Origin: Buttiauxella brennerae ATCC 51605 | GTDB lineage: Bacteria; Pseudomonadota; Gammaproteobacteria; Enterobacterales; Enterobacteriaceae | Direction: 5' to 3' | Assembly: GCF_001654925.1 (NCBI RefSeq) | Contig: NZ_LXER01000007.1 | Location: 79,679 to 143,678 of the forward strand | DNA: 64,000 bases | In this document: positions 1 through 10,622 of the stretch, in pieces | How positions within the stretch are numbered: the stretch's first letter is position 1 | How the letters are laid out: the number at the start of each line of letters is the position of its first letter | Program-made: the position numbers and the translations under genes | Notes under the pieces: model-generated | Told to the model about the DNA's origin: nothing | Database searches by the model: none | Seen by the model: the letters and a program-made list of their open reading frames with translations, nothing else

Positions 1-994
1 GCGCGATTTCATCAGCAGCTTCAAGGTTGGTATTGAAGGCCGTTTCTTCGATATCGCCACCGCGAGTTGCGCGCGCGGAGTTGATGTCGATGGCGGTTAA
101 CGCTTCGGTGGAGTCAATAACAATTGAGCCACCGGATGGCAGACGCACTTCACGCTGGAAAGCGGATTCAATCTGCGACTCAATCTGGTAGTGGCTAAAC
201 AGCGGGATTTCACCGGTGTAGAGCTTAATTTTGCTGCTGAAGTCTGGGCGACCCAATGCACCGATATGCTGGCGAGCCAGTTCGAGTACTTTCGGGTTAT
301 CGATAAGAATTTCACCGATGTCCTGACGCAAATAATCACGGAAAGCACGCACGATAACGTTGCTTTCCTGATGAATAAGGAAAGGTGCCGGGCGATTTTC
401 TGCCGCTTTCTGGATAGCTTCCCAGTGCTTCAGGCGGAAGCTTAAATCCCATTGCAGTGCTTCAGCGGATTTACCCACGCCAGCAGTACGTACAATCAGA
501 CCCATGCCATCTGGCAGTTCCAGGGAGGAAAGGGCTTCTTTCAATTCGGTACGGTCGTCACCTTCGATGCGGCGGGAAATACCACCAGCACGTGGGTTGT
601 TCGGCATCAGTACCAAATAACTTCCTGCCAGGCTGATAAAGGTGGTTAAGGCTGCACCTTTATTACCACGTTCTTCTTTATCAATCTGAACAATCACTTC
701 CTGACCTTCGCGCAGAACATCTTTGATGTTTGGGCGGCCATGAGATGAATAATTAGACGGGAAATATTCGCGGGCAATTTCTTTAAGAGGAAGGAAACCA
801 TGTCGTTCCGCGCCGTAATCTACAAAAGCCGCTTCCAGACTTGGTTCAATACGGGTGATTTTGCCTTTATAGATGTTGGCTTTTTTCTGTTCGTGGCCAG
901 GACTTTCAATATCCAGGTCGTACAGACGCTGCCCATCTACAAGGGCGACACGCAACTCTTCTTGCTGAGTCGCGTTTATTAGCATTCTTTTCAT
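1..994 (-). CDS. rne: RNase E, N-terminal part (cut by window edge)
   Basis: This is the endoribonuclease that starts most mRNA decay, matures 9S, 16S and tRNA precursors and scaffolds the degradosome at the inner membrane. On the minus strand the reading frame opens with [18 protein letters not shown] at 994 and runs open to base 1, giving about 331 residues. Seen are the S1 RNA-binding region (about residues 35-125), the 5'-sensor region and the start of the DNase I-like catalytic domain, including the TAIDINSA motif with the metal-binding Asp (Asp303 in E. coli). The second metal Asp and the whole scaffold half lie beyond the window. There is no stop codon in the window. The long leader behind it supports autoregulation. 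Confidence 0.97.
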   Translation of the reverse strand, partial: MKRMLINATQQEELRVALVDGQRLYDLDIESPGHEQKKANIYKGKITRIEPSLEAAFVDYGAERHGFLPLKEIAREYFPSNYSSHGRPNIKDVLREGQEVIVQIDKEERGNKGAALTTFISLAGSYLVLMPNNPRAGGISRRIEGDDRTELKEALSSLELPDGMGLIVRTAGVGKSAEALQWDLSFRLKHWEAIQKAAENRPAPFLIHQESNVIVRAFRDYLRQDIGEILIDNPKVLELARQHIGALGRPDFSSKIKLYTGEIPLFSHYQIESQIESAFQREVRLPSGGSIVIDSTEALTAIDINSARATRGGDIEETAFNTNLEAADEIA

Positions 995-1378
995 CGTAAC
1001 TTACTCATTATTCTTACATTGGTGACAGAGCTACGGGCATGGTGACGCTGACCGGGAGTGAACCGATGGCCTCGTGACTAAACGCATTAAGTCGCCAACC
1101 TCACGGTTGTCGCTTGCTGAGAGGCGCAAAGTGTCGGTAGCCTGTATTTCATACGGAAATACAGCGCAATTATCGTGGGAACAAGCCTTGGAAAAGTTTC
1201 GCAAGCGTTGATTCCATTTACCGGCCAGGCTGCAACCCGCAGCCCGCTAACTGCATGAAAGTTCAATACGTCTTACGCCATTGCTGCGTGGATGAACATT
1301 CAGGCAAAACTGGTAATTCCGCAAATTCCTTGTTCTAACAAGTATCAACACGGAAAACCGCAACATTATTCCATTGCT
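995..1378 (-). promoter_or_regulatory. rne 5' leader (rne5-type autoregulatory UTR)
   Basis: About 384 untranslated bases separate the predicted transcription start from the rne start codon, close to the 361-base leader known in E. coli. In E. coli this leader folds into hairpins that RNase E binds to regulate decay of its own mRNA. The stretch holds no convincing ORF and several short inverted repeats. Function is inferred from position and length; I did not fold it. Confidence 0.7.
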
Positions 1379-1384
1379 AACCTT

Positions 1385-1393
1385 ATTATAGCA
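1385..1393 (-). promoter_or_regulatory. rne promoter, extended -10
   Basis: Read on the minus strand this is TGCTATAAT, a perfect -10 hexamer with the extended TGn motif. No good -35 lies 16-18 bases upstream, as is usual for extended -10 promoters. It places the start of transcription near 1378. Confidence 0.7.
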
Positions 1394-1567
1394 AGATGAC
1401 TTTTGCCTTTGATGCCTCGTTTCTTACAGTTTTTTAACTCACTTTTTCGCTGCATGTCGCAGAAATTTGAAAAAGAGGAGTCAGGCGACTTAAAACCAGG
1501 CAGTTTCTCAGTTAAGCACATAAAAATGAGTGGCGCTATCCGCGCACGCTATTTAGAATCGCCGACC

Positions 1568-2521
1568 ATGAAAACTCAGACACCTTCAGTACAAATCGTT
1601 GCCATTTCTTCCGATGAAGCCGGGCAGCGTATCGACAACTTTTTGCTCGCGCGCTTAAAAGGCGTACCAAAAAGTATGATTTATCGCATTTTGCGTAAAG
1701 GCGAAGTGCGCGTGAATAAAAAACGCATCAAGCCTGAATATAAAATTCAGGACGGTGACGAAATCCGCATTCCTCCGGTGCGCGTTGCTGAACGTGAAGA
1801 AGAGGCGGTTTCCCCGCATCTGCAAAAAGTGGCGGCGCTGACGGCTGCGATTGTTTATGAAGACGACCATATCCTGGTGCTGAATAAGCCATCGGGTACG
1901 GCGGTTCATGGCGGTAGTGGTCTGAGCTTCGGCGTGATTGAAGGCTTGCGTGCTTTGCGTCCGGAAGCGCGTTTCCTTGAGCTCGTCCACCGTCTGGACC
2001 GTGATACGTCCGGGATTTTGCTGGTTGCCAAGAAACGCTCCGCATTGCGTTCACTGCATGAGCAACTGCGTGAAAAAGGGATGCAAAAGGATTATCTGGC
2101 ATTGGTTCGCGGCCAATGGCAATCGCATGTGAAAGCGGTGCAGGCTCCTTTACTTAAGAATATTTTGCAAAGCGGCGAGCGCATTGTGCGGGTCAATAGC
2201 GAAGGGAAACCTTCCGAGACGCGTTTTAAAGTTGAAGAGCGTTACGCATTTGCGACACTGGTGCGTTGCAGCCCGATCACCGGGCGTACTCACCAGATTC
2301 GTGTGCACACGTTGCACGCAGGCCACCCGATCGCGTTTGACGACCGATACGGTGACCGTGAATTTGATAAGCAACTTGCTGGAACGGGCCTGAACCGCTT
2401 GTTCCTGCACGCAGCGGCCTTGCGTTTCACCCATCCAAACACTGGCGAAATTATGCGAGTGGAAGCGCCGTTGGATGAGCAATTAAAGCGTTGCCTGAAT
2501 GTTTTGCGTAACGCAGGTTAA
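1568..2521 (+). CDS. rluC: 23S rRNA pseudouridine synthase RluC
   Basis: RluC converts U955, U2504 and U2580 of 23S rRNA to pseudouridine. The protein has an N-terminal S4 RNA-binding domain (about residues 15-80, [21 protein letters not shown]) followed by the RluA-type catalytic domain with the [15 protein letters not shown] motif that carries the catalytic Asp. The start at 1568 (MKTQTPSVQ) is chosen because it aligns with E. coli RluC; the frame is open upstream to 1403 but that extension has no family counterpart. Length is 317 residues against 319 in E. coli. It is divergent from rne, with the two promoters lying in the 573-base gap. Confidence 0.96.
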   Translation: MKTQTPSVQIVAISSDEAGQRIDNFLLARLKGVPKSMIYRILRKGEVRVNKKRIKPEYKIQDGDEIRIPPVRVAEREEEAVSPHLQKVAALTAAIVYEDDHILVLNKPSGTAVHGGSGLSFGVIEGLRALRPEARFLELVHRLDRDTSGILLVAKKRSALRSLHEQLREKGMQKDYLALVRGQWQSHVKAVQAPLLKNILQSGERIVRVNSEGKPSETRFKVEERYAFATLVRCSPITGRTHQIRVHTLHAGHPIAFDDRYGDREFDKQLAGTGLNRLFLHAAALRFTHPNTGEIMRVEAPLDEQLKRCLNVLRNAG

Positions 2522-2558
2522 TTAGTTGTTTGCCGAGTAAGCGTTGCGCTTCTCGTAT

Positions 2559-2597
2559 AAAAGGTGGATGAAGCATGTGCTTATCCACCTTTTTTTA
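2559..2597. terminator. Bidirectional terminator rluC/yceF
   Basis: The arms AAGGTGGATGAAGCA and TGCTTATCCACCTT pair with one mismatch around a short loop, with A's before and a run of T's after. It lies between the convergent rluC and yceF and can serve both. Confidence 0.85.
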
Positions 2598-3182
2598 TCA
2601 CATCAGCAATGGGTTACACCCTTCATTGCGCAACATCTCGCACAAGCTAATCAGCGGAAGTCCCACTAACGTATTGGGATCCTTTCCAGATAAGCGATCG
2701 AATAATGTGATCCCCAAACCTTCACACTTGAAGCTACCTGCACAGTGCAGAGGCTGCTCTTTAAGCACGTAGTTGCAGATTTCTTGCTCACTTAGTTGGC
2801 GAAAATGCACATCAAATGGCTCACAAATCACCTGTAAATTCCCTGCTGCGGAGTTATAAAGCGCCAGCCCGGTATAAAAAGTGACAATACTGTCACGCGC
2901 AATCATCAATTGTTCCACGGCTTTTTCTTCCGTGTGTGGCTTACCGACGATCTTTGCGTCTAATACGCAGACCTGATCCGAGCCAATAATCAGATGATTT
3001 GGATATTCCTTGCTCAATGCCTGTGCTTTGGCTTGTGCCAGTCGCATGACGAGCTGGCGGGCATCTTCGCCAGCTAACGGGGTTTCATCGACCTGTGGAG
3101 CCGCGGTTGTAAAGGGTATTTCCAGTTTTTCCAGCAACTCACGGCGCCAGGGAGAAGTTGAGGCCAGTACTATTTGAGTCAT
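2598..3182 (-). CDS. yceF: Maf-family m7GTP pyrophosphatase YceF
   Basis: YceF is a Maf/HAM1-type nucleotide pyrophosphatase that hydrolyses 7-methyl-GTP, a house-cleaning role against modified nucleotides. The N-terminal substrate loop [15 protein letters not shown] and the motifs VDET and GSDQVCVLD (catalytic Asp region, about residues 69-76) are visible. It is 194 residues, the normal length. It runs against rluC and shares its terminator; its start faces the yceD upstream region. Confidence 0.95.
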   Translation of the reverse strand: MTQIVLASTSPWRRELLEKLEIPFTTAAPQVDETPLAGEDARQLVMRLAQAKAQALSKEYPNHLIIGSDQVCVLDAKIVGKPHTEEKAVEQLMIARDSIVTFYTGLALYNSAAGNLQVICEPFDVHFRQLSEQEICNYVLKEQPLHCAGSFKCEGLGITLFDRLSGKDPNTLVGLPLISLCEMLRNEGCNPLLM

Positions 3183-3259
3183 ATTTTTTTCATTAATGAT
3201 AGCGATCCGAGTAAAGGCATTTTAAACTGTGCCACCGCAATGTGTGCGAATAAATGGCA

Positions 3260-3380
3260 TACCCTTTATCTTTCAGATTGCAGGTGCGTTGGCGGAGTTT
3301 GTTCAACCTGGCTACATAGTCTTCTGTGCCGTTGGGTTTTACACAGTCCGTCTTCCTGAAATTAGAAATCTATTCGGGTA
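3260..3380. repeat. Degenerate full-length ERIC element
   Basis: The 121 bases start TACCC and end GGGTA, with TTGCAGGTGCGTTGGC near the left end and CCGTCTTCCTGAAATT near the right end, which match the two ends of the ERIC repeat (compare 15877-16003). The central palindrome is heavily decayed. Length fits the 126-base family size with a few small deletions. Confidence 0.65.
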
Positions 3381-3410
3381 GAAAAGGCGCTGTTATGAGG
3401 CCTTTTTCTT
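3380..3410 (+). terminator. Terminator-like hairpin upstream of yceD
   Basis: AGAAAAGGC pairs with GCCTTTTTCT across an 11-base loop, and the T-rich right arm serves as a U-tract. It would end any transcript coming from the ERIC/sraB interval before the yceD promoter. Confidence 0.5.
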
Positions 3411-3438
3411 TGACTCTATGACGTTACAAAGTTAATAT
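3410..3438 (+). promoter_or_regulatory. Sigma-70 promoter of yceD operon
   Basis: TTGACT (3410-3415) is followed by exactly 17 bases and then TAATAT (3433-3438). The predicted transcription start falls at about 3445, only two or three bases before the yceD ATG at 3448, so the mRNA would be nearly leaderless. Confidence 0.65.
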
Positions 3439-3447
3439 GCGCGCCCT

Positions 3448-3969
3448 ATGCAAAAAGTAAAATTACCCCTGACTCTCGATCCGGTTCGTACGGCTCAAAA
3501 ACGCCTTGATTACACGGGTGTTTACACCCCTATTCAGGTAGAGCGTGTCGCCGAATTCGTAGTCAGTGTAGACACTGATGTGGAATGCGAAATGTCATTT
3601 GCCATCGATAACCAACGCCTCGCAGTTATTACTGGTGATGCGAAGGTTTCGGTTACATTGGCATGTCAGCGTTGCGGAAAGCCGTTTGCCCATCAGGTTT
3701 ACACGCAGTATTGTTTTAGCCCGATCGTCAAAGACGAGCAGGCTGAAGCACTCCCGGAAGGATATGAACCAGTTCAGGTCAACGAATTTGGTGAAATCGA
3801 TCTTTTGGCGTTGGTTGAAGATGAAATTATCCTCTCCTTGCCAGTTGTTCCGGTGCATGATTCTGAACACTGTGAAGTGTCCGAGGCGGACATGGTATTT
3901 GGCAAACTGCCTTCCGAGGCGGAGAAACCAAACCCATTTGCCGTATTAGCCAGTTTAAAGCATAAGTAA
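3448..3969 (+). CDS. yceD: YceD, DUF177 protein, 23S rRNA accumulation
   Basis: YceD is a conserved bacterial protein cotranscribed with rpmF and linked in E. coli to normal 23S rRNA accumulation. It is 173 residues, same as E. coli, with the conserved [10 protein letters not shown] motif whose two cysteines (CxxC) sit near residue 75, and an acidic C-terminal half ending [13 protein letters not shown]. The ATG at 3448 matches the family start. No Shine-Dalgarno sequence precedes it. It heads the yceD-rpmF-plsX-fab cluster; rpmF begins 16 bases after its stop. Confidence 0.95.
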   Translation: MQKVKLPLTLDPVRTAQKRLDYTGVYTPIQVERVAEFVVSVDTDVECEMSFAIDNQRLAVITGDAKVSVTLACQRCGKPFAHQVYTQYCFSPIVKDEQAEALPEGYEPVQVNEFGEIDLLALVEDEIILSLPVVPVHDSEHCEVSEADMVFGKLPSEAEKPNPFAVLASLKHK

Positions 3970-3985
3970 TTGAGGAGTAAGGTCC

Positions 3986-4156
3986 ATGGCCGTACAACAG
4001 AATAAACCAACCCGTTCCAAACGTGGCATGCGTCGTTCCCATGACGCGCTGACTACAGCTGCAGTATCCGTAGACAAAGTTTCTGGCGAAACTCATCTGC
4101 GTCACCACATCACCGCCGACGGTTTCTACCGCGGTCGCAAGGTTATCGCTAAGTAA
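3986..4156 (+). CDS. rpmF: 50S ribosomal protein L32
   Basis: L32 is a small basic protein of the large ribosomal subunit. The frame begins [20 protein letters not shown] and ends YRGRKVIAK, the L32 signature. It is 56 residues, one shorter than E. coli L32, because of a one-residue deletion in the variable middle ([10 protein letters not shown]). A clear GAGGAG-like Shine-Dalgarno site (tgaggag) lies about 9 bases upstream. It sits between yceD and plsX, coupling ribosome and membrane lipid synthesis as in other enterics. Confidence 0.97.
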   Translation: MAVQQNKPTRSKRGMRRSHDALTTAAVSVDKVSGETHLRHHITADGFYRGRKVIAK

Positions 4157-4167
4157 TTGGCGATACC

Positions 4168-5247
4168 TTGAGACGTCTAACCCTTGCGTTAGATGCCATG
4201 GGTGGGGACTTCGGTCCTTCCGTGACAGTGCCTGCAGCATTGCAGGCACTGGACTCTAACTCTCAACTAAACCTTCTATTAGTCGGCGATCCCGACGCCA
4301 TCACGCCATTACTTGCCAAAGCTGATTTTGAAAAACGCTCACGCGCGCAGATAGTTCCTGCTGAGTCGGTTATTGCCAGTGATGCAAGGCCTTCGCAAGC
4401 GATCCGCAATAGTCGCGGATCCTCAATGCGAGTGGCACTTGAGTTAGTCAAAGAAGGGCGCGCAGAAGCTTGCGTCAGTGCAGGAAACACCGGAGCCCTG
4501 ATGGGCCTGGCAAAATTATTGCTCAAGCCAATTGAAGGGATTGAGCGCCCGGCGTTGATGACGGTGTTACCGCATCAGCAAAAAGGCAAAACAGTCGTGC
4601 TAGATCTCGGCGCGAATGTGGATTGTGACAGTAATATGCTGGTGCAATTTGCGATTATGGGGTCGGTGATGGCGGAGGAACTCCTCGGCATTAACTCTCC
4701 ACGTGTCGCGCTGCTGAACATTGGCGAAGAAGAGACAAAAGGTCTTGATAGTATTCGCGATGCCTCAGCGTTATTAAAAACAATGCCTTCTATCAACTAT
4801 ATTGGTTATCTTGAAGCGAATGAGTTGTTGACGGGAAAAACCGATGTGCTGGTGTGCGATGGTTTTGTCGGAAACGTCACCCTCAAGACAATGGAAGGGG
4901 TTGTGAGAATGTTCCTTTCGCTTTTGAAATCGCAAGGCGAAGGGAAAAAAAGGTCGTGGTGGCTAATTATATTGAAACATTGGTTACAAAAAAGCCTGAC
5001 CAGGCGATTCAGTCACCTCAACCCCGACCAGTATAATGGCGCCTGTCTGTTAGGATTGCGCGGCACAGTGATTAAGAGTCACGGAGCTGCTAATCAGCGA
5101 GCGTTTGCTGTGGCGATTGAACAGGCAGTGCAGGCGGTGGAGCGGCAAGTCCCAATAAGGATTGCTGCCCGCCTGGAATCTGTCTACCCAGCAGGTTTAG
5201 GGATGCAGGAAAGCGGCAAGTTCAGGAATCCTCAGGAACATAGTTAA
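4168..5247 (+). CDS. plsX: Phosphate acyltransferase PlsX
   Basis: PlsX makes acyl-phosphate from acyl-ACP, feeding phospholipid synthesis. The conserved start [14 protein letters not shown] follows a TTG codon at 4168; I chose it because it aligns with the E. coli N-terminus and no ATG lies between the rpmF stop and the conserved block. Typical motifs [27 protein letters not shown] and GANVDCD are present. Length is 359 residues versus 356. The last roughly 15 residues (from GMQESGKF) do not match E. coli and are encoded by an ERIC repeat that also supplies the stop codon. Confidence 0.95.
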   Translation: MRRLTLALDAMGGDFGPSVTVPAALQALDSNSQLNLLLVGDPDAITPLLAKADFEKRSRAQIVPAESVIASDARPSQAIRNSRGSSMRVALELVKEGRAEACVSAGNTGALMGLAKLLLKPIEGIERPALMTVLPHQQKGKTVVLDLGANVDCDSNMLVQFAIMGSVMAEELLGINSPRVALLNIGEEETKGLDSIRDASALLKTMPSINYIGYLEANELLTGKTDVLVCDGFVGNVTLKTMEGVVRMFLSLLKSQGEGKKRSWWLIILKHWLQKSLTRRFSHLNPDQYNGACLLGLRGTVIKSHGAANQRAFAVAIEQAVQAVERQVPIRIAARLESVYPAGLGMQESGKFRNPQEHS

Positions 5248-5309
5248 CCATGTGACTGGGGTGAGTGGGCGCAGCTAACGCAACTGCATCTGAAAATGCG
5301 GGTATATTA
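5197..5309. repeat. ERIC element overlapping the end of plsX
   Basis: The stretch contains GCAGGAAAGCGGCAAG, GGAATCCTCAGGAA, GTGACTGGGGTGAG and GCAGCTAACGCAACTGCA in the order and spacing of an ERIC repeat, and aligns along its length with the reverse complement of the copy at 15877-16003. It begins inside the plsX reading frame, provides its stop at 5245-5247, and fills nearly all of the plsX-fabH gap. Confidence 0.8.
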
Positions 5310-5329
5310 CCAAAGAGTGACTGACGTAC

Positions 5330-6283
5330 ATGTATACGAAGATTATTGGTACGGGCAGCTATCTGCCTGAACACGTGCGGACCAACGCCGACCTGGAAAA
5401 AATGGTGGATACTTCTGACGAGTGGATTGTCACCCGTACAGGTATTCGTGAACGTCGAATTGCTGGGCCAGATGAAACCGTTGCAACGATGGCTTTTGCA
5501 GCGGCTGAGCGTGCGCTTGAAATGGCAGAAATCGACAAGTCTGAAATTGGGCTGATTATCGTTGCCACAACGTCTTCAACTCACGCTTTCCCAAGTGCTG
5601 CCTGCCAGGTGCAGGCAATGTTAGGGATTAAAGGCTGCCCTGCATTTGATGTCGCTGCCGCTTGCGCTGGTTTTACCTATGCACTGAGCGTGGCAGACCA
5701 ATATGTGAAGTCCGGTGCAGTAAAACATGCGCTGGTTATTGGTTCTGATGTGCTGGCTCGTACTTGCGATCCTACCGATCGTGGCACCATTATTATTTTT
5801 GGTGATGGTGCGGGGGCGGTTGTACTGAGTGCTTCTGAAGAGCCGGGTATCATTTCAACCCACCTGCATGCTGATGGTAGCTATGGTGAACTGCTGACGC
5901 TACCGAATGTTGATCGTGTGAATCCAGAAAATTCGATTCACCTGTCGATGGCCGGTAATGAAGTCTTTAAAGTCGCGGTGACCGAGCTTGCACACATTGT
6001 TGATGAGACACTTGAGGCGAATAATCTGGATCGTTCTGATCTCGATTGGCTGGTACCGCATCAGGCTAACTTGCGCATTATCAGCGCCACGGCCAAGAAA
6101 CTTGGCATGTCATTGGATAATGTGGTTGTGACCCTTGATCGTCACGGTAACACCTCTGCGGCCTCTGTACCGGCAGCGTTTGACGAAGCTGTGCGTGATG
6201 GTCGAATTCAACGTGGCCAACTGGTATTGCTGGAAGCCTTCGGCGGCGGCTTTACCTGGGGTTCAGCACTGGTTCGTTTTTGA
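5330..6283 (+). CDS. fabH: 3-oxoacyl-ACP synthase III (KAS III)
   Basis: FabH condenses acetyl-CoA with malonyl-ACP, the first step of type II fatty acid synthesis. The 317-residue protein has the active-site Cys112 in DVAAACAGF, the His in LVPHQANLR and the Asn in GNTSAAS, plus the C-terminal [13 protein letters not shown]. Length equals E. coli. The gap to plsX is only 82 bases and is mostly ERIC sequence, so any local fabH promoter must lie within the repeat. fabD follows 17 bases after its stop. Confidence 0.97.
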   Translation: MYTKIIGTGSYLPEHVRTNADLEKMVDTSDEWIVTRTGIRERRIAGPDETVATMAFAAAERALEMAEIDKSEIGLIIVATTSSTHAFPSAACQVQAMLGIKGCPAFDVAAACAGFTYALSVADQYVKSGAVKHALVIGSDVLARTCDPTDRGTIIIFGDGAGAVVLSASEEPGIISTHLHADGSYGELLTLPNVDRVNPENSIHLSMAGNEVFKVAVTELAHIVDETLEANNLDRSDLDWLVPHQANLRIISATAKKLGMSLDNVVVTLDRHGNTSAASVPAAFDEAVRDGRIQRGQLVLLEAFGGGFTWGSALVRF

Positions 6284-6300
6284 TTATTAGGGATTTAACC

Positions 6301-7230
6301 ATGACTCAATTTGCTTTTGTTTTTCCAGGGCAAGGTTCGCAAGCGGTAGGCATGCTGGCAGAAATCGCAGCAGCTAATCCTGTTGTTGAAGCAACCTTCC
6401 GTGAAGCTTCTGATGCACTGGGCTATGATTTGTGGGCTCTGACCCAACAAGGCCCGGCTGAAGAACTGAACAAAACCTGGCAGACTCAGCCTGCATTGCT
6501 GACAGCTTCTGTTGCACTGTGGCGTGTATGGCAGCAGCAGGGCGGTAAAACCCCTGCAATGATGGCAGGCCACAGCCTGGGCGAATACTCTGCTCTGGTT
6601 TGTGCTGGCGTCATTGATTTTGCAGATGCAGTGCGTCTGGTTGAATTACGCGGCAAATTGATGCAAGAAGCGGTTCCTGCGGGCACTGGCGCAATGTATG
6701 CCATCATCGGTCTTGATGATGCGTCTATTGCTAAAGCCTGTGAAGAAGCCGCTCAAGGTGAAGTGGTTTCTCCGGTGAACTTTAATTCACCAGGCCAGGT
6801 TGTGATTGCAGGGAACAAAGACGCTGTAGAGCGTGCGGGTGCTGCTTGTAAAGCCGCCGGCGCAAAACGCGCTCTGCCATTACCGGTTAGCGTGCCGTCT
6901 CACTGCGCACTGATGAAACCTGCGGCTGATAAGCTTGCTGTTGCGCTGGAAAATATCACTTTCAACGCGCCTGTTGTTCCTGTTGTGAACAACGTCGACG
7001 TGAAATGTGAAACTACGCCAGAAGCTATCCGTAGTGCTCTGGTTCGCCAGCTCTACAATCCGGTACAGTGGACCCAATCAGTAGAATTTATGGCAGCACA
7101 GGGCGTGACCCAGTTGCTGGAAGTAGGGCCTGGTAAAGTATTGACTGGCCTGACAAAACGTATTGTTGACACTCTGACTGCATCGGCAATTAACGAGCCG
7201 GTAGCGTTGTCAGCTGCGCTCGAGCAATAA
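6301..7230 (+). CDS. fabD: Malonyl-CoA:ACP transacylase
   Basis: FabD loads malonyl groups onto acyl carrier protein. It has the nucleophile Ser92 in AGHSLGEYSAL and the partner His in VPSHCALM, and PGQGSQ near the N-terminus. The start at 6301 (MTQFAFVFPGQGSQ) gives 309 residues as in E. coli; the frame is open back to 6280 but that start is not supported. A short spacer to fabH (17 bases) and to fabG (14 bases) supports one operon. Confidence 0.97.
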   Translation: MTQFAFVFPGQGSQAVGMLAEIAAANPVVEATFREASDALGYDLWALTQQGPAEELNKTWQTQPALLTASVALWRVWQQQGGKTPAMMAGHSLGEYSALVCAGVIDFADAVRLVELRGKLMQEAVPAGTGAMYAIIGLDDASIAKACEEAAQGEVVSPVNFNSPGQVVIAGNKDAVERAGAACKAAGAKRALPLPVSVPSHCALMKPAADKLAVALENITFNAPVVPVVNNVDVKCETTPEAIRSALVRQLYNPVQWTQSVEFMAAQGVTQLLEVGPGKVLTGLTKRIVDTLTASAINEPVALSAALEQ

Positions 7231-7244
7231 GACGAGGGAAACCC

Positions 7245-7979
7245 ATGAGTTTTGAAGGAAAAATTGCGCTGGTAACCGGCGCAAGTCGCGGTATTGGCCG
7301 TGCAATCGCGGAAACCTTAGTGGCCCGTGGTGCAAAAGTTATCGGTACTGCGACCAGCGAAAGCGGTGCGCAAGCGATCAGTGATTATCTGGGCGATAAC
7401 GGTAAAGGCTACATGCTGAATGTGACCGATCCGGCGTCAATTGAAGCTGTTTTAGGAAATATTCGCGCAGAATTTGGCGAAGTTGACATTCTGGTCAATA
7501 ATGCCGGTATCACTCGTGATAATCTGTTAATGCGCATGAAAGATGACGAATGGAACGATATCATCGAAACCAATCTGTCATCAGTTTTCCGTCTGTCAAA
7601 AGCGGTAATGCGCGCTATGATGAAAAAGCGTCATGGTCGTATTATCACTATTGGTTCTGTGGTTGGTACCATGGGAAATGCTGGTCAGGCAAACTACGCT
7701 GCGGCGAAAGCGGGTCTGATCGGTTTCAGTAAATCTCTGGCGCGCGAAGTTGCGTCACGTGGTATTACTGTAAACGTTGTTGCTCCGGGCTTTATTGAAA
7801 CGGACATGACGCGTGCGCTGTCGGAAGACCAGCGTGCGGGTATACTGGCGGAAGTTCCAGCGGGTCGTTTAGGCGACGCAAAAGAAATCGCCAGTGCTGT
7901 TGCATTTTTAGCCTCTGACGAGGCGGGTTACATCTCTGGTGAGACCCTGCACGTCAATGGCGGAATGTATATGGTTTAA
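7245..7979 (+). CDS. fabG: 3-oxoacyl-ACP reductase
   Basis: FabG is the NADPH-dependent ketoreductase of the elongation cycle. The short-chain dehydrogenase features are all present: TGASRGIG cofactor loop near residue 11, NNAG near 85, and the Ser138-Tyr151-Lys155 triad (YAAAK). It is 244 residues, the standard size. The stop codon is immediately followed by a large hairpin and the acpP leader. Confidence 0.98.
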   Translation: MSFEGKIALVTGASRGIGRAIAETLVARGAKVIGTATSESGAQAISDYLGDNGKGYMLNVTDPASIEAVLGNIRAEFGEVDILVNNAGITRDNLLMRMKDDEWNDIIETNLSSVFRLSKAVMRAMMKKRHGRIITIGSVVGTMGNAGQANYAAAKAGLIGFSKSLAREVASRGITVNVVAPGFIETDMTRALSEDQRAGILAEVPAGRLGDAKEIASAVAFLASDEAGYISGETLHVNGGMYMV

Positions 7980-8041
7980 CCACGATACAAAGTATTTGCG
8001 TTATTTGGGCGAATGCCCGCAAAATAGCGTAAAATCGTGGT
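7979..8041 (+). other. Large hairpin between fabG and acpP
   Basis: Outer arms ACCACGAT (7979-7986) and ATCGTGGT (8034-8041) are perfect complements. Inside, CG-TATTT-GGGC pairs with GCCC-AAATA-CG around a GAAT loop, with a small bulge. It has no U-tract, so it is not a standard terminator. It could act as a processing site or partial attenuator separating fabG from the far more abundant acpP message; that is inference. Confidence 0.5.
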
Positions 8042-8133
8042 ATGACCTGCCGGGATTTAGTTGCATCTTTTTCAACATTTTATACACTACGAAAACCATC
8101 GCGAAAGCGAGTTTTGATAGGAAATTTAAGAGT

Positions 8134-8370
8134 ATGAGCACTATCGAAGAACGCGTTAAGAAAATTATCGGCGAACAACTGGGCGTTAAGCAGGAAGAAG
8201 TTATCAACTCCGCTTCCTTCGTAGAGGACCTGGGCGCTGATTCTCTTGACACCGTTGAGCTGGTAATGGCTCTGGAAGAAGAGTTTGATACTGAGATTCC
8301 GGACGAAGAAGCTGAGAAAATCACCACCGTTCAGGCTGCCATTGATTACATCAACGGTCACCAAGCGTAA
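8134..8370 (+). CDS. acpP: Acyl carrier protein
   Basis: AcpP carries growing acyl chains on a 4'-phosphopantetheine arm. The 78-residue acidic protein starts [17 protein letters not shown] and carries the attachment Ser37 in ADSLDT. It differs from E. coli only around residues 24-26. The start at 8134 is chosen by homology; upstream frame extension is leader. A leader of more than 90 bases with TATACA at about 8080 probably holds its own strong promoter, and a terminator follows the gene. Confidence 0.99.
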   Translation: MSTIEERVKKIIGEQLGVKQEEVINSASFVEDLGADSLDTVELVMALEEEFDTEIPDEEAEKITTVQAAIDYINGHQA

Positions 8371-8381
8371 GTGAACATCTC

Positions 8382-8411
8382 CAGGCGGTCATTCGACCGC
8401 CTGAGTTTTAT
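8382..8411 (+). terminator. acpP terminator
   Basis: CAGGCGGTC and GACCGCCTG form a perfect 9-bp stem with loop ATTC, followed by AGTTTTAT. It lies 11 bases after the acpP stop and probably allows some read-through into fabF. Confidence 0.8.
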
Positions 8412-8427
8412 CTAATTGTCCCACTAG

Positions 8428-9699
<1,272 letters not shown>

Positions 9700-9709
9700 T
9701 TGGCTGATA

Positions 9710-9737
9710 ATAAAGGGCTCGCTTGCGAGCCCTTTAT
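9710..9737. terminator. fabF terminator
   Basis: ATAAAGGGCTCGC and GCGAGCCCTTTAT are perfect 13-base complements around TT. The A- and T-rich ends give it terminator character in both directions. Confidence 0.8.
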
Positions 9738-9811
9738 ACATCTTAAATATCCCTCTTTTGCTGCACCATTCTCACTGGCACTCTTAATTCACGGAACATT
9801 GAGGAACGATG

Positions 9812-10612
9812 ATGTATTTAATCAATGGTGAGTTGACGGCAAATCTTCCGGCAAACGATCGCGCCGTGCAGTTTGGTGATGGCTGTTTCACAACGGCAAG
9901 GGTCAAAGACGGCAGCGTGCGCTTTTTGGCGCAGCATCTTGACCGTTTACAACAAGCCTGTGAAAAACTCCTTATCCCGTTTGTCGAATGGTCACTGCTT
10001 GAAAGTGAAATGCAGCAGCTTGCATCGTCTGAACAACATGCGGTGCTGAAAGTGATGATTACGCGTGGTAGTGGCGGGCGTGGATACAGCGCCGCCAATT
10101 GCCTCCATCCGACACGTCTACTCTGCGTCTCTACTTATCCTTCGTTTTACCCGCAATGGCGCGAGCAGGGCATTAGCCTTGCCTTAAGCCCTGTCAGATT
10201 GGGCATTAACCCCCATCTTGCCGGAATAAAACACCTGAACCGGCTCGAGCAAGTGCTGATTCGTACGCATCTTGAACAGACGCAAGCCCAGGAAGCTCTG
10301 GTTCTTGACAGTGATGGGTGGCTTACGGAATGCTGTGCCGCTAATTTATTCTGGCGTAAAGGATCTCAGGTCTTTACCCCTTATATGGATAAATCTGGTG
10401 TAAACGGCACGATGCGCCAGCATATTATTGCCTGCCTTGCAGACTCTTCCTGGCAAGTTACACAAGTCCGGGAGCGTCCTGAAAGTCTGGCTCAAGCCGA
10501 CGAGTTACTTATTTGCAATGCATTGATGCCGGTTGTCCCTGTGAATCAGGCTGAATTATGGCGATTTGAATCTCGCGAGCTTTATCAATTTTTAGCACCA
10601 CTTTGTGAGTAA
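9812..10612 (+). CDS. pabC: Aminodeoxychorismate lyase
   Basis: PabC is a PLP enzyme that releases pyruvate from 4-amino-4-deoxychorismate to give p-aminobenzoate for folate. The class IV aminotransferase pattern is visible: [10 protein letters not shown] near residue 21, the PLP lysine in [11 protein letters not shown] (Lys140), and [10 protein letters not shown]. Two ATGs occur in tandem (9809, 9812); I prefer 9812 because it aligns with E. coli MFLING and gives better spacing to GAGGA. Length 266 residues. The neighbour mltG starts about 10 bases after the stop. Confidence 0.94.
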   Translation: MYLINGELTANLPANDRAVQFGDGCFTTARVKDGSVRFLAQHLDRLQQACEKLLIPFVEWSLLESEMQQLASSEQHAVLKVMITRGSGGRGYSAANCLHPTRLLCVSTYPSFYPQWREQGISLALSPVRLGINPHLAGIKHLNRLEQVLIRTHLEQTQAQEALVLDSDGWLTECCAANLFWRKGSQVFTPYMDKSGVNGTMRQHIIACLADSSWQVTQVRERPESLAQADELLICNALMPVVPVNQAELWRFESRELYQFLAPLCE

Positions 10613-10622
10613 CCGATTAACG

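Larger units (their letters stand above)
3215..3410 (+). ncRNA. sraB: Possible sraB small-RNA locus
   Basis: In E. coli the small RNA SraB lies between yceF and yceD. The same gap here ends in a terminator-like hairpin (3380-3410), so a transcript is possible. However, most of the interval is a decayed ERIC element and I cannot recognise SraB sequence itself. The call rests on position only; the bounds are approximate. Confidence 0.25.
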
